A stretch of 64,000 nt of DNA. Origin: Nannocystis pusilla. GTDB lineage: Bacteria > Myxococcota_A > Polyangia > Nannocystales > Nannocystaceae. Where the stretch lies: NCBI RefSeq assembly GCF_026626665.1, contig NZ_JAPNKE010000002.1, forward strand, positions 2,047,204 through 2,111,203. Reading direction: 5' to 3'. Under the pieces are notes generated by a model. The model saw only the letters and a program-made list of their open reading frames with translations. It did no database searches and was not told the DNA's origin. The first letter of the stretch is position 1. Every line of letters begins with the position of its first letter. Below are positions 1-11,838 of the stretch, one piece after another. The translations under genes and the position numbers were made by a program.

Positions 1-1156
1 TCGGCGAGGCGCCCGGGGCCGCCGGCGGGCAGCGGGGGGGCGAGGAAGCCGGGCGTGAAGCGGACGCGCTCGGGGTCGGGCGCGAGCGCGAACAGCTCGG
101 CCAGAGCGGCCGCGGGCGGCAGCTCGGGCGGCGGCCGCACGCCGAAGCGCACGGTGGCGGCGCTGGCGATCATGTTGGCCTTGAGGCCGCCCTCGACCGC
201 GCCGAGGTTGAGGCGCAGGCCGCGGAGCGAGCCGGCGGACCCGGCGGCCTCGCTCTCGCCCGCGCGGGCGAGGGCGAGGCTGGCCCAGCGGACAGCCTCG
301 TGGACGGCGCTGTCGCGCAGGGCCCGGGCGGCGGAGGCGTGGCCGCCGGTGCCGGAGAAGGCCGCGGTGGCGGTGCCGATCCCGCGGTGCTCGAGGACGG
401 CGCGGCAGCGGGTCGGCTCGCCGACGACGACGCTGCGGAAGGTCGGGTGCCGCGGCGTGGATGTCCGCGGGGACAGGTCAGAGGTCCGCGTGGACAGGTC
501 GGCGAAGACGGGCGGAGCGGCACCGGCTGGCCCATGGGGCAGGTCGGGACGCGCGGCGCCGGCTGGTCCGGGGGACAGGTCCGATGTCCGCGGGGACAGG
601 TCGGGGCGCGCGGCGCCAGCTGGCCCGGGGACAGGTCCGATGTCCGGGGGGACAGGTCGGCATGCGCGGACAGGTCGGCGCGCGCGGGCTCGGATGTCCG
701 CGGGGACAGGTCGGAGCGGGCCAGGAACTCGCGGATGCAGCGGCTGCTGCCGGCCTCCTCGTCGGACGAGAACAGCACCGCGGCGGGGCCGGTGGTGGTC
801 TCGAGCACGCTGAGGAGGCAGGCGGCGGCGCCCTTGATGTCGCAGGCGCCGAGGCCGATCGCGCGGTCGCCCTCGACGCGGAGGACGTGCGGGTCGGCCG
901 TCCAGCCGGGGTCGGCCGGGACGGTGTCGACGTGGACGTTGAACAGCACCTGCAGGGCGCCGCGGACGGCGAGCAGGTAGACGCAGCCGTCGCCGAGGTC
1001 GACGGTGTCGCAGGCGAGACCTGACCCTTGGAGCATGTCCCGGAGGTAGGCGAACAGGCCGACGTCGCCGGCGATCGCCCGCGGCGGGTTGCGGGTGTCG
1101 AACGCGACGAGGCGCCCCAGGTGCTCGAGGGTGCGCCGGAGCGTGGCCTCGGTCAT
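1..1156 (-). CDS. argE: M20-family acetylornithine/acetylcitrulline deacetylase, frameshifted, cut by window edge
   Basis: This is a zinc-dependent M20 deacetylase that would remove the acetyl group from N-acetylcitrulline or N-acetylornithine in the cytoplasm. HVDTVP, the DIKG aspartate and SDEEAG supply the metal-binding and catalytic residues. Further on, GEPT and the dimerisation-domain GTGGHAS are readable, but in a different frame. The ATG overlaps the argG stop (ATGA), so the two are translationally coupled. Between the catalytic EE and GEPT lies a tract of short repeats (461-713) that has no counterpart in the family, and the frame change falls within or beside it. The C-terminus lies beyond position 1. 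Because the neighbouring carbamoyltransferase is of the acetylornithine type, acetylcitrulline is the likely substrate. I cannot tell whether the gene is functional, assembled with an indel, or broken by the repeat. Confidence 0.75.
461..713. repeat. TGTCC/GGACA repeat tract inside argE
   Basis: About seven degenerate copies of TGTCCGCGGGGACAGG or its half sites follow one another, for example at 461-477, 563-604 and 690-713. All copies lie in the same orientation, with GGACAGG repeated on the plus strand. The tract interrupts the M20 coding sequence between the catalytic EE motif and the GEPT motif. In the gene's frame it reads as low-complexity LSPRTS/CPRGH peptide. Confidence 0.85.
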
Positions 1157-2382
1157 CGCTGCCCGGGGCGCCGGCGCGGGTTGACGCGCGCGGACAGGGT
1201 CGAGCTCATGCCGAGCAGCTTGATGAAGCCCTCGGCCTCGCGGGCGTCCCAGTCGGCCGACTGGGCGTAGACGGCGCCCTTGTTGCGCAGGATGTGCTCG
1301 GAGCGGACCGCCACCGGGGTGACGACGCCGCCGGCGGTCTCGAGGGTGACGGTGCCGTTCACGAAGGTCTGCGAGGAGCGCAGGAACGCCTCGAGGTCGT
1401 CCTTGAGCGGCTCGAAGAAGAAGCCGCGGTAGACCAGCTCGACCCACTTCTTGGCGACCAGCGGCTTGAAGCCGTTCTGGTTGGCGGTGAGGATCGCCTC
1501 CTCGAGCGCGCGGTGGGCCGTCATCAGGCCGGTGATGCCGGGGCACTCGAACACGATGCGGCCCTTGAGGCCGATCGTGGTGTCGCCGGTGTAGATGTTG
1601 CGGCCGACGCCGTAGGCGCCGAGGCGCTCGTTGAGGCGGCGCAGGATCTCGGGGCCCGGCATGGCCTCGCCGTCGAGCTTGATCGCGACGCCGCGCTCGA
1701 ACTCGATGTCGATGCGCGCGGGCTGCCTGGGCCAGCTCTCCGGGCGCGCGCACATCTGCCAGGTCTCGGGGCCGGGGGCCTGGAACTCGTCGATCTCCGA
1801 GCCCGAGGCGGTGACGCCGAGCAGGTTGACGTTGATGCTGTACTTGGCGGTCTTCGGCCGCACGTGGTGGCCGAGCTTCTGCAGGTACTCGGCCTCGTAG
1901 GCGCGCACGGCGTGGTGCTCGTGCTGGATGTCGCGGATCGGGGCGACGATGTCGTAGTCGCCGAGCGAGCGCACGGTCTGGTCGAAGCGGACCTGGTCGT
2001 TGCCCATGCCGGTGCAGCCGTGGGCGAACACGCGGGTGCCGCGGGCGTCGCACAGCGCCAGGGCGCGCTCGACGATGATGTAGCGGTCGCTGACGAGCAG
2101 CGGGTAGACGTCCTGGTAGAGCTGGCCGCCGATGACCAGCGGGACGACGACGTCGTCCCAGATCGGCTGGGCGCCGCTCTCGGTGACGTGCTCGACGGCC
2201 CCGAGGTCGCGCGCGCGCTGCTCGATGTAGGCCCGCTCGGCGTCGTCGACCCCTCCCGTGTCGACGAACAGGGTGACGACGTCGTAGCCGCGCTCCCGCA
2301 GGTAAGGCACGCAGAAGCTGGTGTCGAGGCCGCCGGAGAAGGCGAGCACGACCTTCTTGTTCGAAGCTGTACTTTGGGACAT
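1153..2382 (-). CDS. argG: argininosuccinate synthase
   Basis: It joins citrulline and aspartate with ATP to give argininosuccinate in the cytoplasm. The ATP pyrophosphatase P-loop SGGLDTS is near residue 16 of 409, followed by the family's conserved FVDTGG and HGCTGMGNDQ motifs. Length is normal for ArgG. The ATG at 2382 gives the short MSQSTASNKK leader before the conserved VVLAFSGG strand. It lies 52 bases downstream of the carbamoyltransferase gene, and its TGA overlaps the ATG of the M20 deacetylase, so the three genes look like one arginine operon. The reading frame is uninterrupted. Confidence 0.97.
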   Translation of the reverse strand: MSQSTASNKKVVLAFSGGLDTSFCVPYLRERGYDVVTLFVDTGGVDDAERAYIEQRARDLGAVEHVTESGAQPIWDDVVVPLVIGGQLYQDVYPLLVSDRYIIVERALALCDARGTRVFAHGCTGMGNDQVRFDQTVRSLGDYDIVAPIRDIQHEHHAVRAYEAEYLQKLGHHVRPKTAKYSINVNLLGVTASGSEIDEFQAPGPETWQMCARPESWPRQPARIDIEFERGVAIKLDGEAMPGPEILRRLNERLGAYGVGRNIYTGDTTIGLKGRIVFECPGITGLMTAHRALEEAILTANQNGFKPLVAKKWVELVYRGFFFEPLKDDLEAFLRSSQTFVNGTVTLETAGGVVTPVAVRSEHILRNKGAVYAQSADWDAREAEGFIKLLGMSSTLSARVNPRRRPGQR

Positions 2383-2434
2383 CTGGGGGATCCTGGGAGC
2401 GAGCGAGCGGGGCGAAATCAGCGAGCGGACGGAT

Positions 2435-3439
2435 TCAGAGGGCGCCGCGCAGGAGGGCGTCCATGACGGCCTTCTGGACGTGCAGGCGGTTCTCGGCCTC
2501 GTCGATGTGGATCGCGCGCGGCGAGTCGAGGACCTCGTCGGTGACCTTGACGTTGCGGCGGACCGGGAGGCAGTGACTGAACAGGCCGTTCGGGGTCAGG
2601 TCCATCTTGGCGGCGTCGACCATGAAGCGACGGCTGGCCTCGCGGATCGGCTTCTCCTCGTCCCAGCGGCCGAAGTAGGGCAGCGCGCCCCAGCTCTTGG
2701 CGTAGACGATGTCGGCGCCGCGGTAGCCCTGCTCGATGTCGTGGGTGACGGTGAGGGTGCTGCCGGCGGCCCTGGTGTACTCGGCGGCGGCGTCCATGTA
2801 GCGCCGGTCGAGGACGTACTCGGGCGTGGGGCAGAGGAGGGTGACGTCCATGCCGAGCTTGGCGGCGATGATCAGCGCCGAGTTGGCGACCGCGGTGTTG
2901 AGCGGCTTGGGGTGGTACGTCCACGTCAGGCACATCTTCTTGCCCGCGAGGTCGCCGAGCTTCTCCTGCAGCGTGAGCGCGAGCGCCAGCTCCTGACACG
3001 GGTGGGTGATCGTCTCCATGTTGATCACGGGCACGGTGGCGTGGCGCGCGAACGACTGGATGACGCGGTCCTCGCGGTCGACCTCCCAGCGCTGGAACTT
3101 GGGGAAGGCGCGCACGGCGATGGCGTCGACGTAGCGCGAGAGCACCCGCGCGACCTCGCGGACGTGCTCCTCGGGCTCGCCGTCCATGATGACGCCGTCG
3201 TCGAACTCGATCGGCCAGGCGCCCTTGCCGGGCTCGAGCACGATGGCCTTGCCGCCGAGCTGGTGCATCCCGAGCTCGAAGCTGGTGCGCGTGCGCAGCG
3301 AGGGGTTGAAGAAGACCAGGGCGATCGACTTGCCGGCCAAGGTCTGCGCGTGCGGCCCGGCCTTGAAGGCGCGCGCGGCGGCGAGGAGGGCTTCGATCTC
3401 GGCGCGGCTGTAGTCGAGGGTCGAGAGGAAGTGGCGCAC
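2435..3439 (-). CDS. argF': N-acetylornithine carbamoyltransferase (AOTCase type)
   Basis: It carbamoylates N-acetylornithine to N-acetylcitrulline, an alternative arginine route known from Xanthomonas. The carbamoyl-phosphate motif SLRTRTS is at residues 47-53. It is followed by AWPIEF, METITHPCQE, LTWTYHPKPLNTAVANSA, YAKSWGALP and HCLPVRRN. The TYHPKPLNTAVANSA and KSWGALP segments resemble what I recall of the Xanthomonas enzyme, not ordinary ornithine carbamoyltransferase. Length is 334 residues. I chose the GTG at 3439 because AGGAG lies just upstream and the protein then begins MRHFLSTLDYSR as in the family; a longer upstream frame has no family match. It is first in the operon with argG and the deacetylase. 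Confidence 0.88.
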   Translation of the reverse strand: MRHFLSTLDYSRAEIEALLAAARAFKAGPHAQTLAGKSIALVFFNPSLRTRTSFELGMHQLGGKAIVLEPGKGAWPIEFDDGVIMDGEPEEHVREVARVLSRYVDAIAVRAFPKFQRWEVDREDRVIQSFARHATVPVINMETITHPCQELALALTLQEKLGDLAGKKMCLTWTYHPKPLNTAVANSALIIAAKLGMDVTLLCPTPEYVLDRRYMDAAAEYTRAAGSTLTVTHDIEQGYRGADIVYAKSWGALPYFGRWDEEKPIREASRRFMVDAAKMDLTPNGLFSHCLPVRRNVKVTDEVLDSPRAIHIDEAENRLHVQKAVMDALLRGAL

Positions 3440-3790
3440 GCGCGCTCCTCTAGCACAGGGGGGCGGTGGGCCAAATAGGCGCGGGGGCCGACGCGAGGCG
3501 CAGGGGGACGAGCGATTGTGAACTTCCTCTCGCGCTGGTGGACCGGCCGCGGCGTGGCGCTCGCCGGTCCGGCGGGGCGCTCGCTGGCCGCCACGCCGGG
3601 GCGGCGGAGGGCGATGGTGGTTCGGGACAGGGTCGGCGGGACATGTTTGAAAGGACAGGCGAGCGGTCGGGGCGGCGGATCGTGCGAGCTCGCGGGCCAC
3701 AAGAAGGAAGAGGACTCGCTGCGGGTCGTGCCGCGGATCCCGAAGGGCGTTTTCGAGCGCTCTTGGGTCTGCCTTCGGGGAGATCTGGCC
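3440..3790. other. divergent intergenic region between argF' and tetR
   Basis: No convincing gene lies in these bases. The Shine-Dalgarno AGGAG for argF' is at the left edge. A member of the hairpin family (GGGACATGTTTGAAAGGACAGG) lies near 3640-3660. The argF' promoter must lie here, but I cannot place -35 and -10 boxes reliably. Confidence 0.5.
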
Positions 3791-3831
3791 GACCGACCCG
3801 CGGTCGGTCATGCTACCGACCGACGGTCGGT
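3791..3831. promoter_or_regulatory. two palindromic TetR-type operators
   Basis: Two dyads lie immediately upstream of the tetR start. The first, 3791-3809, has arms GACCGAC and GTCGGTC. The second, 3815-3831, is a perfect 17-base palindrome, ACCGACCGACGGTCGGT. Their size and spacing, about 24 bases centre to centre and abutting the regulator's ATG, fit TetR autorepression. That the adjacent TetR protein binds them is inferred. Confidence 0.75.
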
Positions 3832-3839
3832 CGGAATTC

Positions 3840-4538
3840 ATGGCGCGCATCATCAAAGCGACGGAGGTGCGGCGGGGGGAGCTGCTCGATTGCGCGCAGG
3901 CGCTGTTCTTCGAGCGCGGCTACGAGCGCACGACGATGAACGACATCGTCGCGCGGGCCGGAGTGTCGAAGGGCGGGCTCTATCATCACTTCGAGATCGA
4001 AGGAGGCGCTGCTCGAGGCATTGGCGGCTCGCACTGCGCAGGCGACGGTGGCCCGATTCGACGACGTGCTGGCGGCGCCGGGGCTGGGGGCGCTCGAGCG
4101 GCTCAACGCGTTCTTCGCCCGGGCCCGCGCGATCAAGGTGGCGGAGGCGCCGGCCCTGCGGGCGACCTACGATTCGCTGTTCCGCCCGGAGAACACGCTC
4201 TTGTATCTGCGGATCCACGCGGCGGTCAATCCGGTGATCGCGCCGGTGCTGGCGCGGATCCTCGAGCAGGGGCGACAAGAAGGGGTCTTCGACGTGCCGG
4301 ATCCGCTGGCGGCGGCGGAGATCGTACTGCAGCTCGGTACCACGATTCAGGCGGCGATGGGCCGGGCGCTGGCTGCGGTGGGGACGGAGGACGCGGCGGG
4401 GGCGATGGCGGCGCTCGAGGCCCGGCTGCGGTTCCACGGGCTGGCGGTCGAGCGGATCCTGGGGCTGCCGGCGGGGAGCATCTGCTTTATCGAGCCGGAC
4501 ACGGTGGCGGCGGTATTCCGGAGGGGAAGACGACATGA
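3840..4538 (+). CDS. TetR-family transcriptional regulator, two compensating frameshifts
   Basis: The N-terminal helix-turn-helix is clear: LFFERGYERTTMNDIVARAGVSKGGLYHHFE, residues ~20-50, of which VSKGGLYHHF is diagnostic. At about 3998 one extra base shifts the frame; the expected SKEALLEALAAR continues in the next frame into a typical ligand-binding domain ending FIEPDTVAAVF. At about 4517 a missing C would restore the original frame and give a PEGKTT end with an ATGA overlap to the next gene. The ATG at 3840 follows the two operators directly. It would repress itself and the downstream methyltransferase. Because the two changes cancel, assembly errors are plausible, but a decaying gene is also possible. 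Confidence 0.75.
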   Translation: MARIIKATEVRRGELLDCAQALFFERGYERTTMNDIVARAGVSKGGLYHHFEIEGGAARGIGGSHCAGDGGPIRRRAGGAGAGGARAAQRVLRPGPRDQGGGGAGPAGDLRFAVPPGEHALVSADPRGGQSGDRAGAGADPRAGATRRGLRRAGSAGGGGDRTAARYHDSGGDGPGAGCGGDGGRGGGDGGARGPAAVPRAGGRADPGAAGGEHLLYRAGHGGGGIPEGKTT

Positions 4539-5368
4539 GCGCGGAGAAAGTGACACTGACGGCGGAGAAGGAGACGCTGCTCATCACGCTGCTGGCGAAG
4601 GCGGGCGAGAGCCGGCTGCCGGATTCGCTGCTGCACGATGATGATGCGGCCAGGGCGGTGGAGCGCATCGACTACGACTTTTCAAATTGAAGGTCGACCG
4701 CAACCTGATGATCGGGGTGTCGATGCGCGCGCACATCTTCGACGGGTGGACGCGCGAGTTCTTGCGACGGCACCCGCAGGCGACGGTGATTCACATGGGG
4801 TGCGGGCTCGATTCACGGGTGTTCCGCGTCGACCCGGGGCCGGCGGTGCGCTGGTTCGATGTCGATTATCCGGAGGTGATCGCGCTGCGAGAGCGGCTGT
4901 TTCCCCCGCGAGAGGGGTATACGATGATCTCGTCGTCGGTGACGGCGCCGGGGTGGATCGAGGCGCTGCCGGCGGACCGGCCGACGCTGATCCTGGCGGA
5001 AGGTTTGATGATGTACGTGGGGGTGGAAGCGGCGCCGCAGCTCATCGGGCGACTCCTGGGGCGATTTAGAGAAGTGGGCGAAGCTGGCGTTCGACGGGTT
5101 CAGCAAGCGCGGGGCGCGGATGATCCTGCGCCATCAGGCGGTCAAGGCGACGGGGGCGTCGATGCACTGGACGATCGAGGACCCGCATTCGCTCGAGCGC
5201 GAGTTTCCGCAGCTGCGATTGGTGACGGATTATCATGCGTACGATCCGCGGGGGTACGATCCGCGGCAGGTGGCACGATTGTCGTGGGCGGCGCGGGTGG
5301 CAGTGAAGCTGTTCGCGTTGATCCCGGCGCTGGGGCGGATCAGCCGGCTGTTGCGGTATCGATTCTGA
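4535..5368 (+). CDS. LCM-family SAM-dependent methyltransferase, two frameshifts
   Basis: The start ATG at 4535 has a GAGGGGAAG ribosome site and overlaps the tetR stop. The first 48 residues (MSAEKVTLTAEKE to YDFS) lead into a stop at ~4684. One missing base would rejoin KLKVDRNLMIGVSMR and then the SAM-binding loop HMGCGLDSRVF, the DVDYPEV acidic residue pair and LAEGLMMYV. A second shift at about 5066 leads into KWAKLAFDGFSKRGARMIL through to a RLLRYRF end. This order matches the leucine carboxyl/TcmP-like O-methyltransferase family. The substrate is unknown. The gene is probably controlled by the adjacent TetR protein. Confidence 0.72.
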
Positions 5369-5431
5369 GGCGAGAGCTGGCTCACCTGGTACTGGGTCGC
5401 CGGGGGCGTGGAGGTGCGCCATGCCCGGGAC

Positions 5432-5535
5432 ATGCTGAAGATCGGTTCCGTCGTCTGGGGGTCACCGACGTGGCGCGCGCGGTCGAGTTCTGGACGGCGG
5501 CGCTTGAAGTCGCTCGAGGTCTTTGGGCTGACAGG
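5432..5535 (+). pseudogene. glyoxalase/VOC-superfamily N-terminal remnant
   Basis: MLKIGSVVWG, then after a one-base slip VTDVARAVEFWTAAL, is the typical first strand and helix of a vicinal-oxygen-chelate (glyoxalase/bleomycin-resistance) domain. Only about 30 residues remain before the similarity ends, and the next gene lies on the opposite strand 16 bases further on. It is therefore a truncated, frameshifted remnant at the end of the TetR/methyltransferase cluster. Confidence 0.55.
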
Positions 5536-5550
5536 GGATCGCCGGCCGCT

Positions 5551-6691
5551 TCAGCGGCGGTCCTTGGCCATGGCCTTGAGGTTGGCGCGCCGGGCCTCGT
5601 GGGCGCAATCGGGGCACCAGGTGTGTTGATAGCGGACGGCGCTCGGGCGGGCCCACCAGCGGTGGCCCTTGTCGCACTCCCACTGCAAATGGGTGTTGCG
5701 GTCGACGTATTTCTTGGAGATGCACTTGCCGCCGTTGGCGGCGGCCATGCGCTGCATCTCGGCGATGCCGAGGCGGGTGTCGGCGCATTGCGGGCACCAG
5801 CGATCGTTGAGGATGTTGCCGCTGGTGCTGAGCCACTCGTGGCCGGCGGCGCAGCGCCAGCGCAGCTTCTTGTGCGATTGCAGGTTGCGCTCGCTGAGCA
5901 GGGCGCCGCCTCGGCGGGCGGCGATCTCGCGGACGGCGGCGATCCAGCCGTCCTCGCGGCGACACTCCTTGCACCACCGGCCGAGGCGAATGTTGCGAGC
6001 GCGCGAGCTGAAGCGGTGGCCGCGGGCGCACTCCCAGCGCAGAGGGCCGTCGAATGCGACGGTCTTGGGGGAGATGCAGCGACCGCCCCAGCCGGCGACG
6101 AGGGCGTCCATGTCGGCCAGCGTGCGCCGGCAACGGCCGCACCAGTGGCCCTCGCGGATCTTCCTCGCCTCGGCGTCCCATTCGTGGCCGCGCTCGCAGC
6201 GGAAGCGCATCTTCTGGCCGAGCGGGGGATATTCGCCGGAGAGGCAGCGGCCGCCCTGTCGCGGGCGATGGCCCGGATCTTCTCCAGCTTGTCGGGGCCG
6301 CGATAGCGGCAGCTGGGCACCAGTGGCCGCCGAGGATGATGGCGGAGGTGGTGTTCCAGCGGTGGCCTCGCTTGCATTCGTAGTCGGCGCGGCCCTGGTA
6401 GCCGGGATAGGCCGCGGCGAGGCACTTGCCGCCGTGCTGGCGGGCGATGGCGCGGAGGGCGGCGAGGCGGGCGGCGGGATCGTTGCGAGGCGGGCGCGGC
6501 TGGACGGCCGGGGCGGGCGAGGCTCGCCGCATCGCAGTGGAGGCGGACGCCTTTCGCCGGCGGGCTGGCGCGGTGGCCGCTGCAGGCCCCGCGGCGGCCC
6601 GGCGCGGCTCGCCGGCGACGGCGACGGTCCGGGTGGCGCCGGCCTTGCGCGAGGACCGGGTGCGGGCGGGCACGATGGCCGACGCTATCAC
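5551..6691 (-). CDS. zinc-ribbon/treble-clef repeat protein, two frameshifts
   Basis: The protein of ~380 residues has a basic Ala/Arg-rich N-terminus of ~75 residues, then five repeats of the form C-x2-GH-x(17-19)-WC-x2-C. Examples are CKRGHRWNTT...HWCP, CERGHEWDAE...HWCGRC and CAAGHEWLST...RWCPQC. Linkers between repeats carry GGKCLA/GGRCLS/GGKCIS-type strands. Each repeat supplies Cys/His ligands for one zinc, as in zinc-ribbon domains found near mobile elements and restriction systems. Single missing bases near 6317 and 6258 split the reading frame between repeats 1 and 2. Function is unknown; nucleic-acid binding is a guess from the fold and the basic N-terminus. Confidence 0.7.
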
Positions 6692-6989
6692 CCGCCGGTC
6701 GATGCGCGCAAGCGCGCGGCGGCGCTCCTCCTTCGATTCACGCCCTGGCTCGCCGTGCTCGCGGCCTTTTCTTCTCGAGTCGCGGGGTCGGTGTCCCCCG
6801 GCGGCGTGCGAGGCGACCCGCGAGGCGACGGGTCAGCGGCGGCGCGACCCTCGGGGGCGGGGCGAGGTGCTGTCCCTCGGGACAGGTGTTGCGGCGGCGG
6901 AGCGGCCGCCCCGGCGAGACGTAGCGGAGTTCGCGGGCGCTTCCCTCCGGGCGGGAACGCGCTAGCTAGCGTCCCCGACGCGGAGGCCC
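6692..6989. other. divergent intergenic region upstream of carA
   Basis: The region contains no gene. It holds one exact hairpin-family copy, TGTCCCTCGGGACAGG at 6871-6886. The carAB promoter is expected here, but I see no clear boxes. Confidence 0.5.
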
Positions 6990-8216
6990 ATGGCTGCAGC
7001 TTTGTCGAGGATCGACCCACCGAGCACCCCGGGCCTGTTGGCGCTGGCGGACGGGACCCTGTTTCGCGGCCGTGCGCTCGCGGCCGAGGGGCGGACGTGC
7101 GGCGAGGTGGTGTTCAACACTGCGATGACCGGATACCAGGAGGTCGTCACCGACCCGAGCTATCACCAGCAGATCGTGACGCTGACGGCGGCGCACGTCG
7201 GGGTGGTCGGGGTCAACCCGGACGACGAGGAAGGCCGCGGGCCGCAGGTGGCCGGGCTGGTGGTCCGCGACGCGCCGCGGATGTTCGCGTCGTGGCGCGG
7301 CCGCGAAGACCTCGGGGCGTACCTGCGCCGCGCGGGCGTGGTGGCGGTGGCGGACATCGACACGCGCCGGCTGACGCACCTGCTGCGCGAGCGCGGGGCG
7401 ATGGCGGGCTGCATCGCGGCCGGCGAGGCGGCCCGCGACGAGGCGGCCTGCGTGGCGGCGGCGCGGGCGTTCCCGGGGCTGCAGGGGGCGGCGCTGGCCG
7501 AGGCGGTCAGCGTGCCCGAGCCGGCCGGCTGGGCGGCGGGCTCGGTCCGCTGGCTGGATGGGCATGTCCTCGAGGGCAGGTCGGAGAAGACAGGTCTTGA
7601 AGGGCAGGTTCGCGGGGACATGTCCCCGGGGGCAGCCGGGCACGTGGTCGCGTTCGACTTCGGGGTCAAGCGCAACATCCTGCGGCTGCTGGTCGACCGC
7701 GGGCTGCGGGTGACGGTGGTGCCGGCGGCGACGACGGCGGCCCAGGCGCTGGCGCTGCGGCCCGACGGGATCTTCCTGTCGAACGGGCCCGGCGACCCGG
7801 AGCCGCTGCAGGCCCAGCAGGCGGCGATCCGCGAGCTGGTGGGGTCGGGGCTGCCGGTGTTCGGGATCTGCCTCGGGCACCAGCTGCTGTGCCTGGCGCT
7901 CGGGGCCCGCACGTTCAAGATGAAGTTCGGCCACCACGGGGCCAACCACCCGGTGCGCGAGCTGGCGACGGGGAGGGTGCTGATCACGAGCCAGAACCAC
8001 GGGTTCGCGGCCGACCCGGCGACGCTGCCGGCCGAGCTGCGGGTCACGCACGTGTCGCTGTTCGACGGGTCGCTGCAAGGGGTGGAGCTGGCCGGCCGGC
8101 CGGTGTTCTCGTTCCAGGGCCACCCGGAGGCGTCTCCGGGGCCGCGCGAGCTGGCTGGTCTTTTCGACAGGTTCGCCCGCGAGGTGGTCGCGGGCCGGGC
8201 CGCGAGGGGGAAGTGA
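6990..8216 (+). CDS. carA: carbamoyl-phosphate synthase small subunit
   Basis: This is the glutamine amidotransferase subunit, passing ammonia to CarB for carbamoyl phosphate used in arginine and pyrimidine synthesis. The N-terminal CPSase_sm_chain domain ([17 protein letters not shown]) occupies residues ~15-150. The class I amidotransferase domain begins at [15 protein letters not shown] and has the nucleophile in GICLGHQ (~residue 293) and [12 protein letters not shown]. At 408 residues it is somewhat longer than usual. The excess includes a Gly-rich linker at residues ~189-216, encoded by hairpin-family repeats, between the two domains. It sits one base upstream of carB, so the two are co-transcribed. 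Confidence 0.96.
   Translation: MAAALSRIDPPSTPGLLALADGTLFRGRALAAEGRTCGEVVFNTAMTGYQEVVTDPSYHQQIVTLTAAHVGVVGVNPDDEEGRGPQVAGLVVRDAPRMFASWRGREDLGAYLRRAGVVAVADIDTRRLTHLLRERGAMAGCIAAGEAARDEAACVAAARAFPGLQGAALAEAVSVPEPAGWAAGSVRWLDGHVLEGRSEKTGLEGQVRGDMSPGAAGHVVAFDFGVKRNILRLLVDRGLRVTVVPAATTAAQALALRPDGIFLSNGPGDPEPLQAQQAAIRELVGSGLPVFGICLGHQLLCLALGARTFKMKFGHHGANHPVRELATGRVLITSQNHGFAADPATLPAELRVTHVSLFDGSLQGVELAGRPVFSFQGHPEASPGPRELAGLFDRFAREVVAGRAARGK
7556..7640. repeat. hairpin-family repeat cluster inside carA
   Basis: Four half or whole copies occur in 80 bases: GGGCATGTCCTCGAGGGCAGG, AGACAGGTCTTGAAGGGCAGG and GGGGACATGTCCCC among them. They encode an in-frame linker between the two CarA domains, a position where other CarA proteins have a short loop. 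Confidence 0.75.
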
Positions 8217-8217
8217 G

Positions 8218-11366
<3,149 letters not shown>

Positions 11367-11380
11367 GGCCGAGGGTCCCC

Positions 11381-11725
11381 TGTCCGGAGGGACAGGGGCC
11401 TTTCTCGCGGCTGCTGTCCGAAGGGGCAGGCGAGCGCTGGCGGGTTTCATGTCCGAAGGGACAGGGCGCCCGCGGGCTGGCTGTCTGAAGGAACAGGCGA
11501 TCCGAGAGTCGTTCATGTCCGAAGGGACAGGCGGTCCGTGAGCTGGCTGTCCGAAGGGACAGTCGGTCCAAGGGGTTCATGTGTGAAGGGACAGGGGACG
11601 CGCGGGCTGGCTGCTCGAAGGGACAGGCGGTCCGAAGGGGTTCATGTCCGAAGGGACATGTGGCCCGTGGGCTGGCTGCCCGAAGGGACAGGCGGTCCGA
11701 AGGGGTTCATGTCCGAAGGGACAGG
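11381..11725. repeat. 11-copy periodic hairpin array (TGTCCGAAGGGACAGG)
   Basis: Eleven copies of TGTCCGAAGGGACAGG or one- to three-base variants start at 11381, 11415, 11450, 11482, 11516, 11548, 11580, 11612, 11645, 11677 and 11710, a period of 32-35 bases. Each can fold as a TGTCC/GGACA stem with a GAAG loop. From the third copy on, units roughly alternate between a GGTTCATGTCC and a GCTGGCTGTCC lead-in. The array fills most of the 470 bases between carB and the next gene. No Cas gene is near and the dyads are too short for a CRISPR. Confidence 0.92.
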
Positions 11726-11838
11726 GAGGTGAGGGGGCGGAGGGGCCGAAGCTGGGGGCGGGTGCCGGCTCTCGGCGCTGCCGCGGCGGTTCTCGCAGGA
11801 ATGTGTATTTTCGCGCGCGGCAGTGGTAGGGGCGGAGG

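Noticed and set aside
170..2053. Single 627-codon minus-strand frame across argG and argE
   Set aside because: Its first part is an out-of-frame reading of argG; only the part from 1156 down is real protein.
11381..11725. CRISPR array
   Set aside because: Period is only 32-35 bases with a 16-base dyad and partly shared spacers, units vary, and no cas gene is in the window.
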